A DNA stretch of 64,000 bases from JBBEAM01 sp942491105. GTDB lineage: Bacteria > Pseudomonadota > Alphaproteobacteria > Kiloniellales > DSM-21159. The stretch covers positions 1 through 64,000 of the forward strand of contig CALNZX010000008.1 of the NCBI GenBank assembly GCA_942491105.1. Reading direction: 5' to 3'. Of the stretch, positions 17,593-25,852 are shown piece after piece. Every line of letters starts with the position of its first letter. Positions within the stretch are counted from its first letter, which is position 1. The notes beneath the pieces are model-generated. The model saw nothing but the letters and a program-made list of their open reading frames with translations, ran no database searches and was not told the origin of the DNA. The position numbers and the translations under genes are program-made.

Positions 17593-18594
17593 GTGACCGA
17601 ACCGACTGAAGACCGTATCGATTTCAAGAGTTTAACGGCAGAATACCGTCCCGACCTGGATCGGGTCGAAACCGCCATCGCCGAGCGATTCTATTCCGAT
17701 GTGGCGTTGATACCGAAAGTCTCCGGCTATCTCATCGGCGGCGGCGGCAAACGAATTCGCCCCCTCTTGACCATCGTCAGCTCCCGCCTCTGCGGATACG
17801 AAGGGGGGGGGCGAGAAGTAACCCTCTCGGTCGTCGCCGAATATATCCACGCCGCCACCCTCCTCCACGACGACGTTGTGGATGAAGCCGATCTTCGGCG
17901 TGGCGCCGCTTCGGCCAACGTCGCCTTCGGCAATCAGGCTTCCGTTTTGGTGGGGGATTTCCTCTTCGCCAAATCGTTCGAGATGATGAGCGACGACGGC
18001 GACATTCGTATTATTAAGGCGATGGCCCGGGCCACCAAAAACCTGGCGGAAGGGGAAGTTCTACAGCTGGTCAACACCTGCAACCTCGACACGACCGAGA
18101 GCGAATACCTCGACACGATCTACCGAAAAACCGGGGCTCTTATGGAAGCTTGTTGCCGTGTCGGAGCCCTTATGGGAGAGGCCGACGAAGCGACGCAAGA
18201 GGCGTTGGGTAAGTATGGCGCCTCCATCGGCATCGCGTTTCAGTTGGTTGACGATGTGCTCGACTGGTTGGGGGACCAACAAACGTGGGGCAAACCGATC
18301 GGCGCCGATTTGGCCGAAGGGAAACTGACCCTCCCCCTTATCCGAGGGCTGGCGACCGGAAACGCCGAGGAGAAAGCCAATATCGCCAGCGCCATCAAGG
18401 CCGACGAAGTAACCCCCGAGACCGTCAGCGAGATCACGAACACCTTGCAAAAATACGATACGCTGGGAGAGACCATGAGCCTCGCCCGCGAGTATGTGGA
18501 GCGGGCGAAAAAGGCTCTGGGCGAATTCGAACCGTCGCACCATCTGGAGACTCTTTTCGGAATCGCCGATTATATCGTGCAACGGGATGTGTAA
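17593..18594 (+). CDS. ispB: polyprenyl diphosphate synthase (IspB-like)
   Basis: 333-residue trans-isoprenyl diphosphate synthase that adds isopentenyl units to make a long prenyl chain, probably for quinone side chains. The first Asp-rich motif is HDDVVDEADLRRG (Asp93, Asp94, Asp97). The second Asp-rich region is FQLVDDVLDWLGD, followed by GKPIGADLAEGKLTLP. GGGKRIRPLL is the substrate-binding start motif. Small residues upstream of the first Asp motif are compatible with long-chain products, but chain length cannot be settled by eye. GTG start at 17593. It is transcribed away from bioB and is followed by the ATP synthase genes with their own promoter. Confidence 0.9.
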   Translation: MTEPTEDRIDFKSLTAEYRPDLDRVETAIAERFYSDVALIPKVSGYLIGGGGKRIRPLLTIVSSRLCGYEGGGREVTLSVVAEYIHAATLLHDDVVDEADLRRGAASANVAFGNQASVLVGDFLFAKSFEMMSDDGDIRIIKAMARATKNLAEGEVLQLVNTCNLDTTESEYLDTIYRKTGALMEACCRVGALMGEADEATQEALGKYGASIGIAFQLVDDVLDWLGDQQTWGKPIGADLAEGKLTLPLIRGLATGNAEEKANIASAIKADEVTPETVSEITNTLQKYDTLGETMSLAREYVERAKKALGEFEPSHHLETLFGIADYIVQRDV

Positions 18595-18607
18595 CCCCCT
18601 TTTATCC

Positions 18608-18636
18608 TTGACACTTTCGCTCCCCCTTGCTAACGT
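18608..18636 (+). promoter_or_regulatory. probable promoter of the atpZ-atpI-atpB genes
   Basis: TTGACA (18608-18613), 17 bases, TAACGT (18631-18636), ending about 50 bases before the atpZ ATG at 18688. The -35 is perfect and the -10 weaker. Confidence 0.5.
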
Positions 18637-18687
18637 TACGGCTTTGAAATTGCGATCAGAGGCGCCTGTTCGCCCCCCTTGCGAATC

Positions 18688-18924
18688 ATGAACGACGAGC
18701 AGGGTTCACCCGACAACGGACGGCCATATCGTCAGATCTACATGCTGACGACCGTCGGGACCCAACTAGTCGTCTCCATCGCACTGGGAGTTGGATTTGG
18801 ACTCTGGCTCGACGGGAAGTTCGGCACGAAACCGTGGCTGATGCTACTGTTCCTGATTTTCGGCGTTATCGCCGGGTTTCGGAACGTCTACCGAATGGCC
18901 GTCAAGGAATCGAAAAACGAATGA
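18688..18924 (+). CDS. atpZ: AtpZ/AtpI-type small membrane protein of ATP synthase locus
   Basis: 78 residues with two membrane helices (about 18-38 and 45-65) and the family's GVGFGLWLDGKFGTKPW motif between them. Proteins of this PF09527-type family sit before F0 genes and are thought to help assemble or stabilise the membrane rotor, or move Mg2+ for it. I choose the ATG at 18688 over the upstream TTG. Its stop overlaps the next gene by ATGA. Confidence 0.8.
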   Translation: MNDEQGSPDNGRPYRQIYMLTTVGTQLVVSIALGVGFGLWLDGKFGTKPWLMLLFLIFGVIAGFRNVYRMAVKESKNE

Positions 18925-19364
18925 ACGTCCGGCGAACCGCCACCATAGGGGGCATGGAAGCCATCGGCGCCATCGGACGGATCGCCCTTTGGGTATCCGT
19001 CGTGGCGGTTGGGGCTTCGCTTTTCACCAGCCGGACCGACCTGATCCTCTCCACTGCGGTGGGGGGCGGATTGTCGGTTTTCAATTTCAGAACGCTCGCC
19101 GCGATGCTTGCGGCGGCATTGGCGCCCGAAGGCGACCCGATGGGGGGGCTTCTGGTGACCATGGCGGTTGTCGCGGGGCAGACGACCCTCTTCGCCGTCG
19201 CCGTCGGGATGTTGCTATACTTCGGCTTGGCCCACGGTGTGGGGCTGGCCTGCGGGTTGTCGGTCATACCGGTCGCCTGCGCCGTCTGGTTTTTTACCGG
19301 ACGACATGAAACGAACGAAAACGAAGCGACCCGGTCGCCGAATGTAACCAAGGTGAACGCATGA
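18921..19364 (+). CDS. atpI: ATP synthase subunit I (AtpI)
   Basis: 147 residues with four hydrophobic segments, matching the ATP_synt_I family that helps assemble the c-ring. The segment GGGLSVFNFRTLAAMLAAAL is similar to the family core; sequence conservation in this family is low. Start ATG 18921 overlaps the atpZ stop by four bases, and its own stop overlaps the atpB start by four bases, giving tight coupling of the three genes. A hydrophilic tail ends the protein. Confidence 0.75.
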   Translation: MNVRRTATIGGMEAIGAIGRIALWVSVVAVGASLFTSRTDLILSTAVGGGLSVFNFRTLAAMLAAALAPEGDPMGGLLVTMAVVAGQTTLFAVAVGMLLYFGLAHGVGLACGLSVIPVACAVWFFTGRHETNENEATRSPNVTKVNA

Positions 19365-20035
19365 AAGAGCCGATAATCTATCTTAACTATCTGGCCCCCG
19401 AGAGCCTGCATCACTCCGCCCACGTGACCATCACCTGGTTCGTGATGCTCCTCTTCATCGTGCTCGGCATGATGCTCAAAGGCTCCATGAGCACCATGGC
19501 GCCCAAAGGGGTTCACAACCTGGTCGAAGCGATCACCGTCGGTTTGTACGAGTTCGCCGAATCGATCATGGGCAAAGATGGGCTTAAGTACTTCCCCCTC
19601 ATCGGGACGTTGGCTCTCTTCATTCTGGTCGGCAACCTTATCGGCTTGGTACCGGGATTCGTCTCCCCCACCGCCAACCTGAACACCAACGCCGCCATGG
19701 CGATCATCGTCTTTTTCCTCTACAACTATATCGGCCTCAAAGAACATGGCGCCAAATACCTCAAAGGGTTCCTTGGCCCGGTTCCGTTGATGGCGCCGAT
19801 GATGCTCCCCATCGAGATCATCTCTCACCTTGCCCGACCGCTCACCTTGTCGTTGCGGCTCTTCGGCAACATTCGGGGCGAAGAACTGATCATATTGGTT
19901 CTCGGCTTCCTTGTCCCCCTCATCCTGCCGATGCCGATGCTGGCCTTTGCGGTCTTCACCTCGGTGTTGCAGTCGGTGGTCTTCATCCTGCTGACGATGG
20001 TCTACATCGCCGGCGCCCTTGAAGAACCCCACTAA
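19361..20035 (+). CDS. atpB: ATP synthase F0 subunit a
   Basis: 224 residues with about five membrane helices. The essential Arg of the half-channel is in LTLSLRLFGNIRGEELI. Other family regions: GLVPGFVSPTANLNTNAAM and the C-terminal FAVFTSVLQSVVFILLTMVY. It forms the stator half-channels next to the c-ring in the inner membrane. Overlaps atpI by ATGA. Genes for subunits b, delta and F1 do not follow; they must be elsewhere, as in several Deltaproteobacteria-like genomes. Confidence 0.95.
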   Translation: MKEPIIYLNYLAPESLHHSAHVTITWFVMLLFIVLGMMLKGSMSTMAPKGVHNLVEAITVGLYEFAESIMGKDGLKYFPLIGTLALFILVGNLIGLVPGFVSPTANLNTNAAMAIIVFFLYNYIGLKEHGAKYLKGFLGPVPLMAPMMLPIEIISHLARPLTLSLRLFGNIRGEELIILVLGFLVPLILPMPMLAFAVFTSVLQSVVFILLTMVYIAGALEEPH

Positions 20036-20118
20036 TTTTGGCGAATCGACGCTTGTTTAGGCGTCTGCGCGACATATAGGTAACCCTTTACAAAACGCAT
20101 ATGCGGAGAATTACTGAG

Positions 20119-20448
20119 ATGAACAAGACCACTTTCTTTCTGACCTTAGGCGCCATGATGTTGGCCGCCGGTGACGCCATGGCTTCCGAAGCTGGCGCTG
20201 GCGCAGCCGCCGCTTACGGCTCCATCGGCATGGGTTCCGTCATCGGCCTCGGCCTTGCGGCGGGCGGCGGCGGCATCGGCATGGGCCTCGCCGTCAACGG
20301 CGCTTTGCAGGCGATGTCCCGCAACCCCGGCTTCTACGGTCGGCTCTTCACCAACATGATGATCGGCTTGGCCCTCATCGAGGGGGCGGTCCTCTACGTC
20401 CTCGTTCTGGCCTTGATCTTCATGTACGGTATGCCCTGGACCTTCTAA
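20119..20448 (+). CDS. atpE: ATP synthase F0 subunit c
   Basis: 109 residues, longer than the usual 75-85 because of an N-terminal hydrophobic extension (residues 1-22, ending AMAS) that looks like a cleavable or inserted signal. The two membrane helices follow: Gly-rich helix 1 (about 35-62) and helix 2 with the ion-binding Glu88 in GLALIEGAVLYV. Glu88 is followed by Gly, not by the Ser/Thr typical of Na+-binding c subunits, so H+ coupling is likelier. Start ATG 20119 is chosen over 20101. A short stem (GACGC/GCGTC, 20047-20064) lies in the gap after atpB. A strong terminator follows. Confidence 0.92.
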   Translation: MNKTTFFLTLGAMMLAAGDAMASEAGAGAAAAYGSIGMGSVIGLGLAAGGGGIGMGLAVNGALQAMSRNPGFYGRLFTNMMIGLALIEGAVLYVLVLALIFMYGMPWTF

Positions 20449-20471
20449 GGCCCGTTTAAAGCAGACCTTAC

Positions 20472-20508
20472 GGGGTGGGATGACTCGTCGTCCCACCCCA
20501 TTTTTTTT
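20472..20508 (+). terminator. Rho-independent terminator after atpE
   Basis: Perfect nine-base stem GGGGTGGGA / TCCCACCCC around a ten-base loop, then A and eight T. It cleanly ends the atp transcript. The rest of the gap to 20731 holds no gene that I can support. Confidence 0.95.
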
Positions 20509-20731
20509 ATTTTGCCCTCTTAAATCCCCTCCCTGCGATCATGCCCGACCTGCCCGTACAACGAGGGCTTCAGCACTGGCGGCCTTTGAAACGGACGCCC
20601 TTCGATAGTTAAAGAAAGAAGTCCCTTTTGCGCTACCATTCGGCCTTTTGTTGTGGTACTTTTGACGCTCGGGAGATATTCGTCTCCCCTTTTCAGACAC
20701 CCGCATGCCTGTAATGGGAGGATCGCCGCAG

Positions 20732-21256
20732 ATGACCACCGAAGCCGTCGTCAACGCCGAAGTTGACGCTGACAATATCGACCTGAGCCACGTCAAAGAG
20801 ATCCTCAGTAAGTATAAGAACGTCCGGGGCGGCATCATCCCGATCATGCAGAAAGTGCAGGTCCACTTCGGCTACCTCCCCAAAGAGGCGGTTCAGCTCA
20901 TCGGAAAAACCCTTCGAGTTTCCGAGGCCCAGCTCGTCGGCGTCGCCACCTTCTACGCCCAGTTCCGCCTGACCCCGCGTGGCAAATACATGTTCAAGAT
21001 CTGTTGCGGCACCGCCTGCCACGTCAAAGGCGCCCAAAAGCTGATTGAGATCGCCAAAGAGAAAATGCAGTGTCAGGTAGGCGAAACCAGCCCCGACAAA
21101 ATATTCACCCCCGAGCGGGTCGCCTGCATCGGCGCTTGCTCGCTGGCGCCCCTTATCGACATCAACGGCGAAGCGGTCGGGCACCTTACCGCCGACAGTT
21201 TCACCGAGCTGATCGACGAGTACATCGCCAAAGAGGCCGCCGAAGCCGCCAGTTGA
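20732..21256 (+). CDS. nuoE: NuoE-type [2Fe-2S] thioredoxin-fold subunit
   Basis: 174 residues of the 24-kDa complex I subunit family. Cluster cysteines are Cys91 or Cys92 and Cys96 (CCGTACHVKG) plus Cys132 and Cys136 (ACIGACSLAP). N-terminal helices include GGIIPIMQKVQVHFGYLP. NuoE pairs with NuoF to take electrons from NADH; relatives serve NAD-linked hydrogenases and formate dehydrogenases. Here it stands alone: no nuoF or nuoG follows, and terminators flank it (20472-20508 and 21275-21305). ATG 20732 is preferred because GGGAGG lies ten bases upstream, inside the longer frame. Confidence 0.88.
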   Translation: MTTEAVVNAEVDADNIDLSHVKEILSKYKNVRGGIIPIMQKVQVHFGYLPKEAVQLIGKTLRVSEAQLVGVATFYAQFRLTPRGKYMFKICCGTACHVKGAQKLIEIAKEKMQCQVGETSPDKIFTPERVACIGACSLAPLIDINGEAVGHLTADSFTELIDEYIAKEAAEAAS

Positions 21257-21274
21257 CCGCCCCCCGCCCTTACG

Positions 21275-21305
21275 CGACCGGGCTCTTCGGAGTCCGGTCG
21301 TTTTT
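21275..21305 (+). terminator. Rho-independent terminator after nuoE
   Basis: An 11-base stem starting CGACCGG and closing CCGGTCG (one G-T wobble) around a stable C(TTCG)G tetraloop, followed by TTTTTC. Confidence 0.9.
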
Positions 21306-21341
21306 CACCCCACCTCCCCGTTGGGGAAGGCCGTCAAAAGG

Positions 21342-21374
21342 TTGGACAGACCGCATATCCTTTGCTAATATAAT
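21342..21374 (+). promoter_or_regulatory. promoter of ffh-rpsP operon
   Basis: TTGGAC (21342-21347) and TAATAT (21366-21371) are 18 bases apart; a perfect TATAAT overlaps at 21369-21374. They lie about 40 bases before the ffh ATG. Confidence 0.5.
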
Positions 21375-21411
21375 CGTTTCCCTATAACACGCATCAGGAT
21401 CTGAAGCAGGA

Positions 21412-22770
21412 ATGTTCGAAGGTTTGACCGAACGACTCGATGGAGTCGTTCAACGGCTACGGGGCATGCACAAGCTGTCGGAGGAGAATATCTCCGACGC
21501 CTTGCGCGACGTTCGGATGGCCCTGTTGGAAGCCGACGTCAACGTCGGTGTCGTCAAAGAGTTCATCGCCGAAATACGCGAGCTCGCCCTCGGCATGGAG
21601 ACCGCCCCCGGCCTTACCCCCGGCCAAAGCTTCATCAAGATCGTCCACGAACGACTGACCGATCTTTTGGGGGGCGAAACCGTTCCGGTCGCCTTCGCCG
21701 ACCGTGGCCCCACCGTCATCCTTATGACCGGCCTGCAAGGGTCGGGTAAAACCACCACTACCGCCAAGCTGGCCCGTTTCATCAGCAAACAGGGTTACAC
21801 CCCGATGGTGGTTTCGGCCGACGTCTACCGTCCCGCCGCCATGGACCAGCTCGCCACGCTGGCCAAAGGCCTCGACCTCCCCCTCTTCCCCGCCAGTCCC
21901 ACCATGAAACCGGCCGCCATCGTCAAAGACGCGCTGGCCGCCATGGGGCGCGAAGGGGCGAACGTTCTCCTGATCGACACCGCCGGACGACTCCACATCG
22001 ACGATACGTTGATGAACGAGCTCGACGAAATACGCCGGATCGCCACCCCGGCGGAGATCCTCTTCGTCGCCGACTCGATGACCGGGCAAGACGCCGTCAC
22101 CGTCGCCAAGGCGTTCCATGAGCGGATCGGCATGACCGGTGTGATACTGACCAAACTCGACGGCGACACCCGTGGCGGCGCGGCCCTTTCGGTCAAAAAA
22201 GTCACCGGCGCTCCGATCAAGTTTATGGGTGTCGGCGAAAAGGTCGAACAGTTCGAGACCTTCCATCCCGAACGGATGGCCAGCCGCATCCTCGGCATGG
22301 GAGACGTTCTCTCCCTTATCGAACAGGCCCAAGAGAACATCGACCAGAAACAGGCCGAAAAACAGGCCCGCAAGATGCTCGACGCGTCGTTCGACCTGAA
22401 CGACTTTCTCGACCAGATTCGGATGGTCCGCAAAATGGGGCCGCTCGACCAGTTGCTGAAGATGATGCCCGGCATGGGACAGGCGATCAAAGACGCCCCC
22501 ATCCCCGGCCCCGCCGAGATCGGCCAGATCGAAGCGATCATCTGCTCCATGACCACGAGAGAGCGGGCCCAACCGGGCCTTATCAATACCTCCCGCAAAC
22601 GGCGGATCGCCGCCGGTTCGGGAACCGCCATCAACGACGTCAACAAGCTTTTACGGCAGTTCCAAAAGTCGAAAAAGATGATGAAGTCGTTTGGCAAAAT
22701 GAGCAAGAAGATGAAGGGTCGTCCCGACATGCCCAATAATCCCTTCGGGGAACTCGGCATGGGGGGCTAA
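21412..22770 (+). CDS. ffh: signal recognition particle protein Ffh
   Basis: 452-residue SRP54 GTPase that, with 4.5S RNA, delivers nascent membrane proteins to FtsY. N domain 1-90, then the G domain: GLQGSGKTTTTAKLA (P-loop), DTAGRLHIDD (G3), TKLDGDTRGGAALS (G4). The Met-rich M domain starts near 330 (MGPLDQLLKMMPGMG) and holds the RNA-binding helix-turn-helix. The C-terminus is Lys/Met-rich. ATG start at 21412. Followed by rpsP, khpA, rimM, trmD and rplS in the usual order. Confidence 0.97.
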   Translation: MFEGLTERLDGVVQRLRGMHKLSEENISDALRDVRMALLEADVNVGVVKEFIAEIRELALGMETAPGLTPGQSFIKIVHERLTDLLGGETVPVAFADRGPTVILMTGLQGSGKTTTTAKLARFISKQGYTPMVVSADVYRPAAMDQLATLAKGLDLPLFPASPTMKPAAIVKDALAAMGREGANVLLIDTAGRLHIDDTLMNELDEIRRIATPAEILFVADSMTGQDAVTVAKAFHERIGMTGVILTKLDGDTRGGAALSVKKVTGAPIKFMGVGEKVEQFETFHPERMASRILGMGDVLSLIEQAQENIDQKQAEKQARKMLDASFDLNDFLDQIRMVRKMGPLDQLLKMMPGMGQAIKDAPIPGPAEIGQIEAIICSMTTRERAQPGLINTSRKRRIAAGSGTAINDVNKLLRQFQKSKKMMKSFGKMSKKMKGRPDMPNNPFGELGMGG

Positions 22771-22818
22771 TCCTACACCGCATCCACTTTTCACCGTACC
22801 TTAAGGAGGAACTTACAC

Positions 22819-23070
22819 GTGGCGGTCATTATTCGCCTGCGCCGCATGGGCGCCAAGAAGAAACCGGTCTATCGCATTGTGGCCACCGACTCCCGTCGGC
22901 CCCGAGACGGCATCTATCTCGACAACGTGGGACAGTACGACCCGAACAAAGCCGAAGGCCAGGTCACCCTGGACAAGGATCGGGTCTCCCATTGGCTCGG
23001 ACAGGGGGCCCAGGTCTCCGATACCGTCAAGAGCATCCTCAAGAAAGAAGGGATCGCCGTCGGCCGCTAA
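22819..23070 (+). CDS. rpsP: 30S ribosomal protein S16
   Basis: 83 residues with the S16 signature from the first residue (IRLRRMGAKKKPVYRIVA) and the YDPNKAEG segment. It binds 16S rRNA early in 30S assembly. GTG start at 22819 with TAAGGAGG nine bases or so upstream, a strong site fitting a highly expressed protein. Confidence 0.97.
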   Translation: MAVIIRLRRMGAKKKPVYRIVATDSRRPRDGIYLDNVGQYDPNKAEGQVTLDKDRVSHWLGQGAQVSDTVKSILKKEGIAVGR

Positions 23071-23130
23071 CCCGGTCGGCGCCCCCGCCCCGATCCGGCT
23101 CGCGCCGGTGGGGACTATACGGAGGAGCGC

Positions 23131-23361
23131 ATGAAAGCGCTTATAGAAACACTCGCGCGCGCGCTGGTCGATTTTCCCGACGAAGTGGAAGTCGAAGAGC
23201 GTGAAGAGAGCGACATGACGACCCTCGAACTGAGAGTCGCCCCCGAAGACCTCGGCAAAGTCATCGGTCGCCGCGGCCGAACCGCCACGGCCATGCGGTC
23301 GATCCTGTCGGCTACCGCCAGCCGGGAAAGCCGACGCGCCGTCCTCGAAATACTCGACTAA
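23131..23361 (+). CDS. khpA: KH-domain RNA-binding protein KhpA
   Basis: 76 residues, a single KH domain. The RNA-gripping loop is GKVIGRRGRTATAMR. KhpA often pairs with KhpB/Jag in RNA control, and its place between rpsP and rimM is the standard one. GGAG lies eight bases upstream of the ATG. Its TAA stop is also the left edge (target TA) of the inserted inverted-repeat element described at 23359-23505. Confidence 0.93.
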   Translation: MKALIETLARALVDFPDEVEVEEREESDMTTLELRVAPEDLGKVIGRRGRTATAMRSILSATASRESRRAVLEILD

Positions 23362-23505
23362 CAGAATGCTGAAAAACTATCTGCGTTGGCTCTGCGGTGT
23401 CGAAACCGGACTCAAAATGCTCATGTACTATCGTGTACACTCCGCTTTTCCGCCCGTTTTCTCTCATCAGCGCCTGCCTCGAATACGTTTTTCAGTATCC
23501 TGTTA
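23359..23505. mobile_element. MITE-like inverted-repeat element, copy A
   Basis: A 147-base non-coding element bounded by TA on each side. Left end TAACAGAATGCTGAAAAAC and the inverted right end GTTTTTCAGTATCCTGTTA match at 17 of 19 positions. About 50 internal bases (CTATCTGCGTTGG, then TGTCGAAACCGGA) are shared with copy B at 35004-35082 in the opposite orientation. It carries no open frame of its own. Insertion at the TA of the khpA stop keeps a stop codon (TAA). The right edge is ten bases from the rimM ATG, leaving rimM without an evident ribosome site. Confidence 0.8.
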
Positions 23506-23514
23506 AAATCTGCG

Positions 23515-24048
23515 ATGGCCACCACGGCCCGTTCATCAGGCGATCTCGTCATCGCCATCGGCAAACTCACCCGGACCCATGGGGTCCGGGGAGAGTTTCG
23601 CCTCGTCCCCTATTTCACCGACGCCCTCATCGCGTTGCGGGGAAAAGAAGTGACGGTATCGCCCGACCGCAGCCCGGCGCGGCGCCTAAAACTGCTCGAC
23701 CTTCGCCCCGGACCGAAATCGTTGCTGGCTCGTTTCGAAGGGATCGACAATCCTGAAGAGGGGAAGAACCTTCTCCCCGCCATCATCTCCGCCCCCAAAC
23801 GGATGCTCCCTCCCCTGCCACAAGGGGAGTACTACTACGAAGAGATCATCGGCCTCCCCGCCTTCGACGAAGCGGGGAACAGTGTCGGACGGCTGACCGA
23901 GTTTTTCGAAACGGGAGAAAAAGACGTCTGGACCTTCACCGCCGATGACGGGAGCGAATTGATGCTCCCCTGCCTCCCGGAGACGATCATAAAAGTCGAT
24001 CTCGACGCCGAACGGATCGTCGTTCGCCCCATGGAGATTGTCGAGTGA
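23515..24048 (+). CDS. rimM: 16S rRNA processing protein RimM
   Basis: 177 residues. N-terminal RimM domain (IGKLTRTHGVRGEFRL) and C-terminal PRC-barrel (YYYEEIIGLPAFDE, then FETGEKDVWTF and LPCLPETIIKVD). It binds S19 and helps 30S maturation. I start at ATG 23515: the longer frame translates the inserted repeat element. No Shine-Dalgarno sequence lies before this ATG, probably because of that insertion, so translation may depend on weak initiation. The stop overlaps trmD by GTGA. Confidence 0.93.
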   Translation: MATTARSSGDLVIAIGKLTRTHGVRGEFRLVPYFTDALIALRGKEVTVSPDRSPARRLKLLDLRPGPKSLLARFEGIDNPEEGKNLLPAIISAPKRMLPPLPQGEYYYEEIIGLPAFDEAGNSVGRLTEFFETGEKDVWTFTADDGSELMLPCLPETIIKVDLDAERIVVRPMEIVE

Positions 24049-24791
24049 GCTTTTCTGTCGATATCGTGACCATCTTTCCCGACATGTTCGAAGGGGTGTT
24101 GGAGACGTCGCTCACCGGTAAAGCCCGTAAAAAGGGGCTGATCGACATCACGCCTCACGATCTCCGCAGCTGGACCGACGATAAGCACAAGACCACCGAC
24201 GACTATCCCTATGGCGGCGGCGCCGGAATGGTGATGAAAATCGAGCCGTTCCATCGAGCCGTCACCGAACTGAAAGAGACCGATCCGCGCCCCCCCCGAG
24301 TGATTTTGATGACCCCGCAAGGGCGCCTCTTCGATCACGAGACGGCGGTCCGCCTCTCCCATGAAGAGCGGCTGATTATTCTGTGCGGTCGCTACGAAGG
24401 ATACGACGAGCGGGTCCGCTCACTGGTCGACGAAGAAATCTCCCTCGGCGACTACGTCCTGACCGGAGGCGAATTGGCCGCCATGGTGGTGGTTGACGCC
24501 GTCACCCGGCTGGTTCCCGGCGTGGTGGGCGCCGAGGAATCGACCCAACGCGACTCCCACGCCCACGGCCTGCTGGAGCACCCCCACTACACCCGCCCGG
24601 CGGAGTTCGAAGGGATGCCGGTCCCCGACGTCTTGCTCGAAGGGCATCATGCGAAAATCGAAGCGTGGCGTCGGCGAGAGTCGATTATCCGCACCGCCCG
24701 ACGTCGCCCCGACCTGCTGGCGGGGGCCAACCTGACCGACGAGGAGCGTTCTTTCGCCGAACGAATCGTCAATGGGGAGGAGTCGGCATGA
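24045..24791 (+). CDS. trmD: tRNA (guanine37-N1)-methyltransferase
   Basis: 248-residue SPOUT methyltransferase that modifies G37 next to the anticodon and prevents frameshifting. Motifs: YGGGAGMVMKIEP, CGRYEGYDERV, LGDYVLTGGELAA in the deep-knot region, and EHPHYTRPAEFEG. GTG start at 24045 overlaps the rimM stop by four bases. Its stop in turn overlaps the next methyltransferase gene by ATGA. An eight-C run (24290-24297) lies in the frame. Confidence 0.97.
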   Translation: MSFSVDIVTIFPDMFEGVLETSLTGKARKKGLIDITPHDLRSWTDDKHKTTDDYPYGGGAGMVMKIEPFHRAVTELKETDPRPPRVILMTPQGRLFDHETAVRLSHEERLIILCGRYEGYDERVRSLVDEEISLGDYVLTGGELAAMVVVDAVTRLVPGVVGAEESTQRDSHAHGLLEHPHYTRPAEFEGMPVPDVLLEGHHAKIEAWRRRESIIRTARRRPDLLAGANLTDEERSFAERIVNGEESA

Positions 24792-25354
24792 CCGAACGGG
24801 GGCGTCTCTCGGTGGCGCTGGTTCATCACCCTTGCGTGAACAAAGAGGGGAAACAGGTTACCACCTCGGTGACGACCATGGATGTCCATGATTTTTCCCG
24901 CCTTTGCCGAACCTACGCCGTGGCCGATCTTTATATCGTCACCCCTTTGGCCGCCCAACAACGTTTGGTCGAGCGGCTTTCGGCCCATTGGCTCACCGGA
25001 TTTGGGGCGACCTATAATCCAAGCCGCAAAGAGGCGCTGACCGGCGTAAAAGTTATTGACAGCATTGACGCTATTTACGATAATTACCGTTTCCTCGGAC
25101 GAGAAGAGCCGAAGATCGCCGTCACCAGCGCACAGCATGGCGAGGAGGTCATCGGCTACGACGAGGGGCGAAAGGTTCTGGCCGAAGCGGCGGAGTCGTT
25201 GCTCCTTTTCGGCACCGGCTATGGACTGGCGGACGAGGTAATGGAGCGGGCCACGTGGCGGCTCGCCCCCATCGACGGGCTCGACCGGTTTAATCACTTG
25301 TCGGTCCGATGCGCCGCAGCGATCATACTCGACCGGCTGCGGGGCGCACGCTGA
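24788..25354 (+). CDS. SPOUT-type RNA methyltransferase (RNA_Me_trans family)
   Basis: 188 residues of the RNA_Me_trans family, found between trmD and rplS in Deltaproteobacteria-like genomes and some thermophiles. Opening SVALVHHPCVNKEGKQVTTS and LVHHP/NKEG signature, then DLYIVTPLAAQQ and a C-terminal knot region with LLFGTGYGL (the SAM-site loop). It is predicted to methylate an RNA, target not known. Start ATG 24788 overlaps the trmD stop. The longer frame from 24665 is shadow. Confidence 0.85.
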   Translation: MTERGRLSVALVHHPCVNKEGKQVTTSVTTMDVHDFSRLCRTYAVADLYIVTPLAAQQRLVERLSAHWLTGFGATYNPSRKEALTGVKVIDSIDAIYDNYRFLGREEPKIAVTSAQHGEEVIGYDEGRKVLAEAAESLLLFGTGYGLADEVMERATWRLAPIDGLDRFNHLSVRCAAAIILDRLRGAR

Positions 25355-25423
25355 AACGAAACGACCGGGTTAAACGACCCGAGCCTATGAAATGAGCGAA
25401 CCGAGAGGTCGCAAGGAGAACAG

Positions 25424-25765
<342 letters not shown>

Positions 25766-25786
25766 AGGCTTCTTGCGAAACGAACG

Positions 25787-25829
25787 GCGGCCCGACGACG
25801 ATCAAACGTCCGGGCCGCTTTTTCTTTTT
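25787..25829 (+). terminator. Rho-independent terminator after rplS
   Basis: GCGGCCCG plus ACG pairs with ACGTCCGGGCCGC across a loop with one bulge, then TTTTTCTTTTT. It separates the ribosomal operon from the AsmA-like gene. Confidence 0.9.
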
Positions 25830-25852
25830 CACCCCCATCAGACGGTAGGATC

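Noticed and set aside
20119..20448. Na+-driven ATP synthase
   Set aside because: The ion-binding Glu88 is followed by Gly; the Ser/Thr usual next to it in Na+ c subunits is absent.
21457..22572. Long minus-strand frame opposite ffh
   Set aside because: Gly/His/Asp-rich shadow typical of GC-rich genes; ffh itself is unmistakable.
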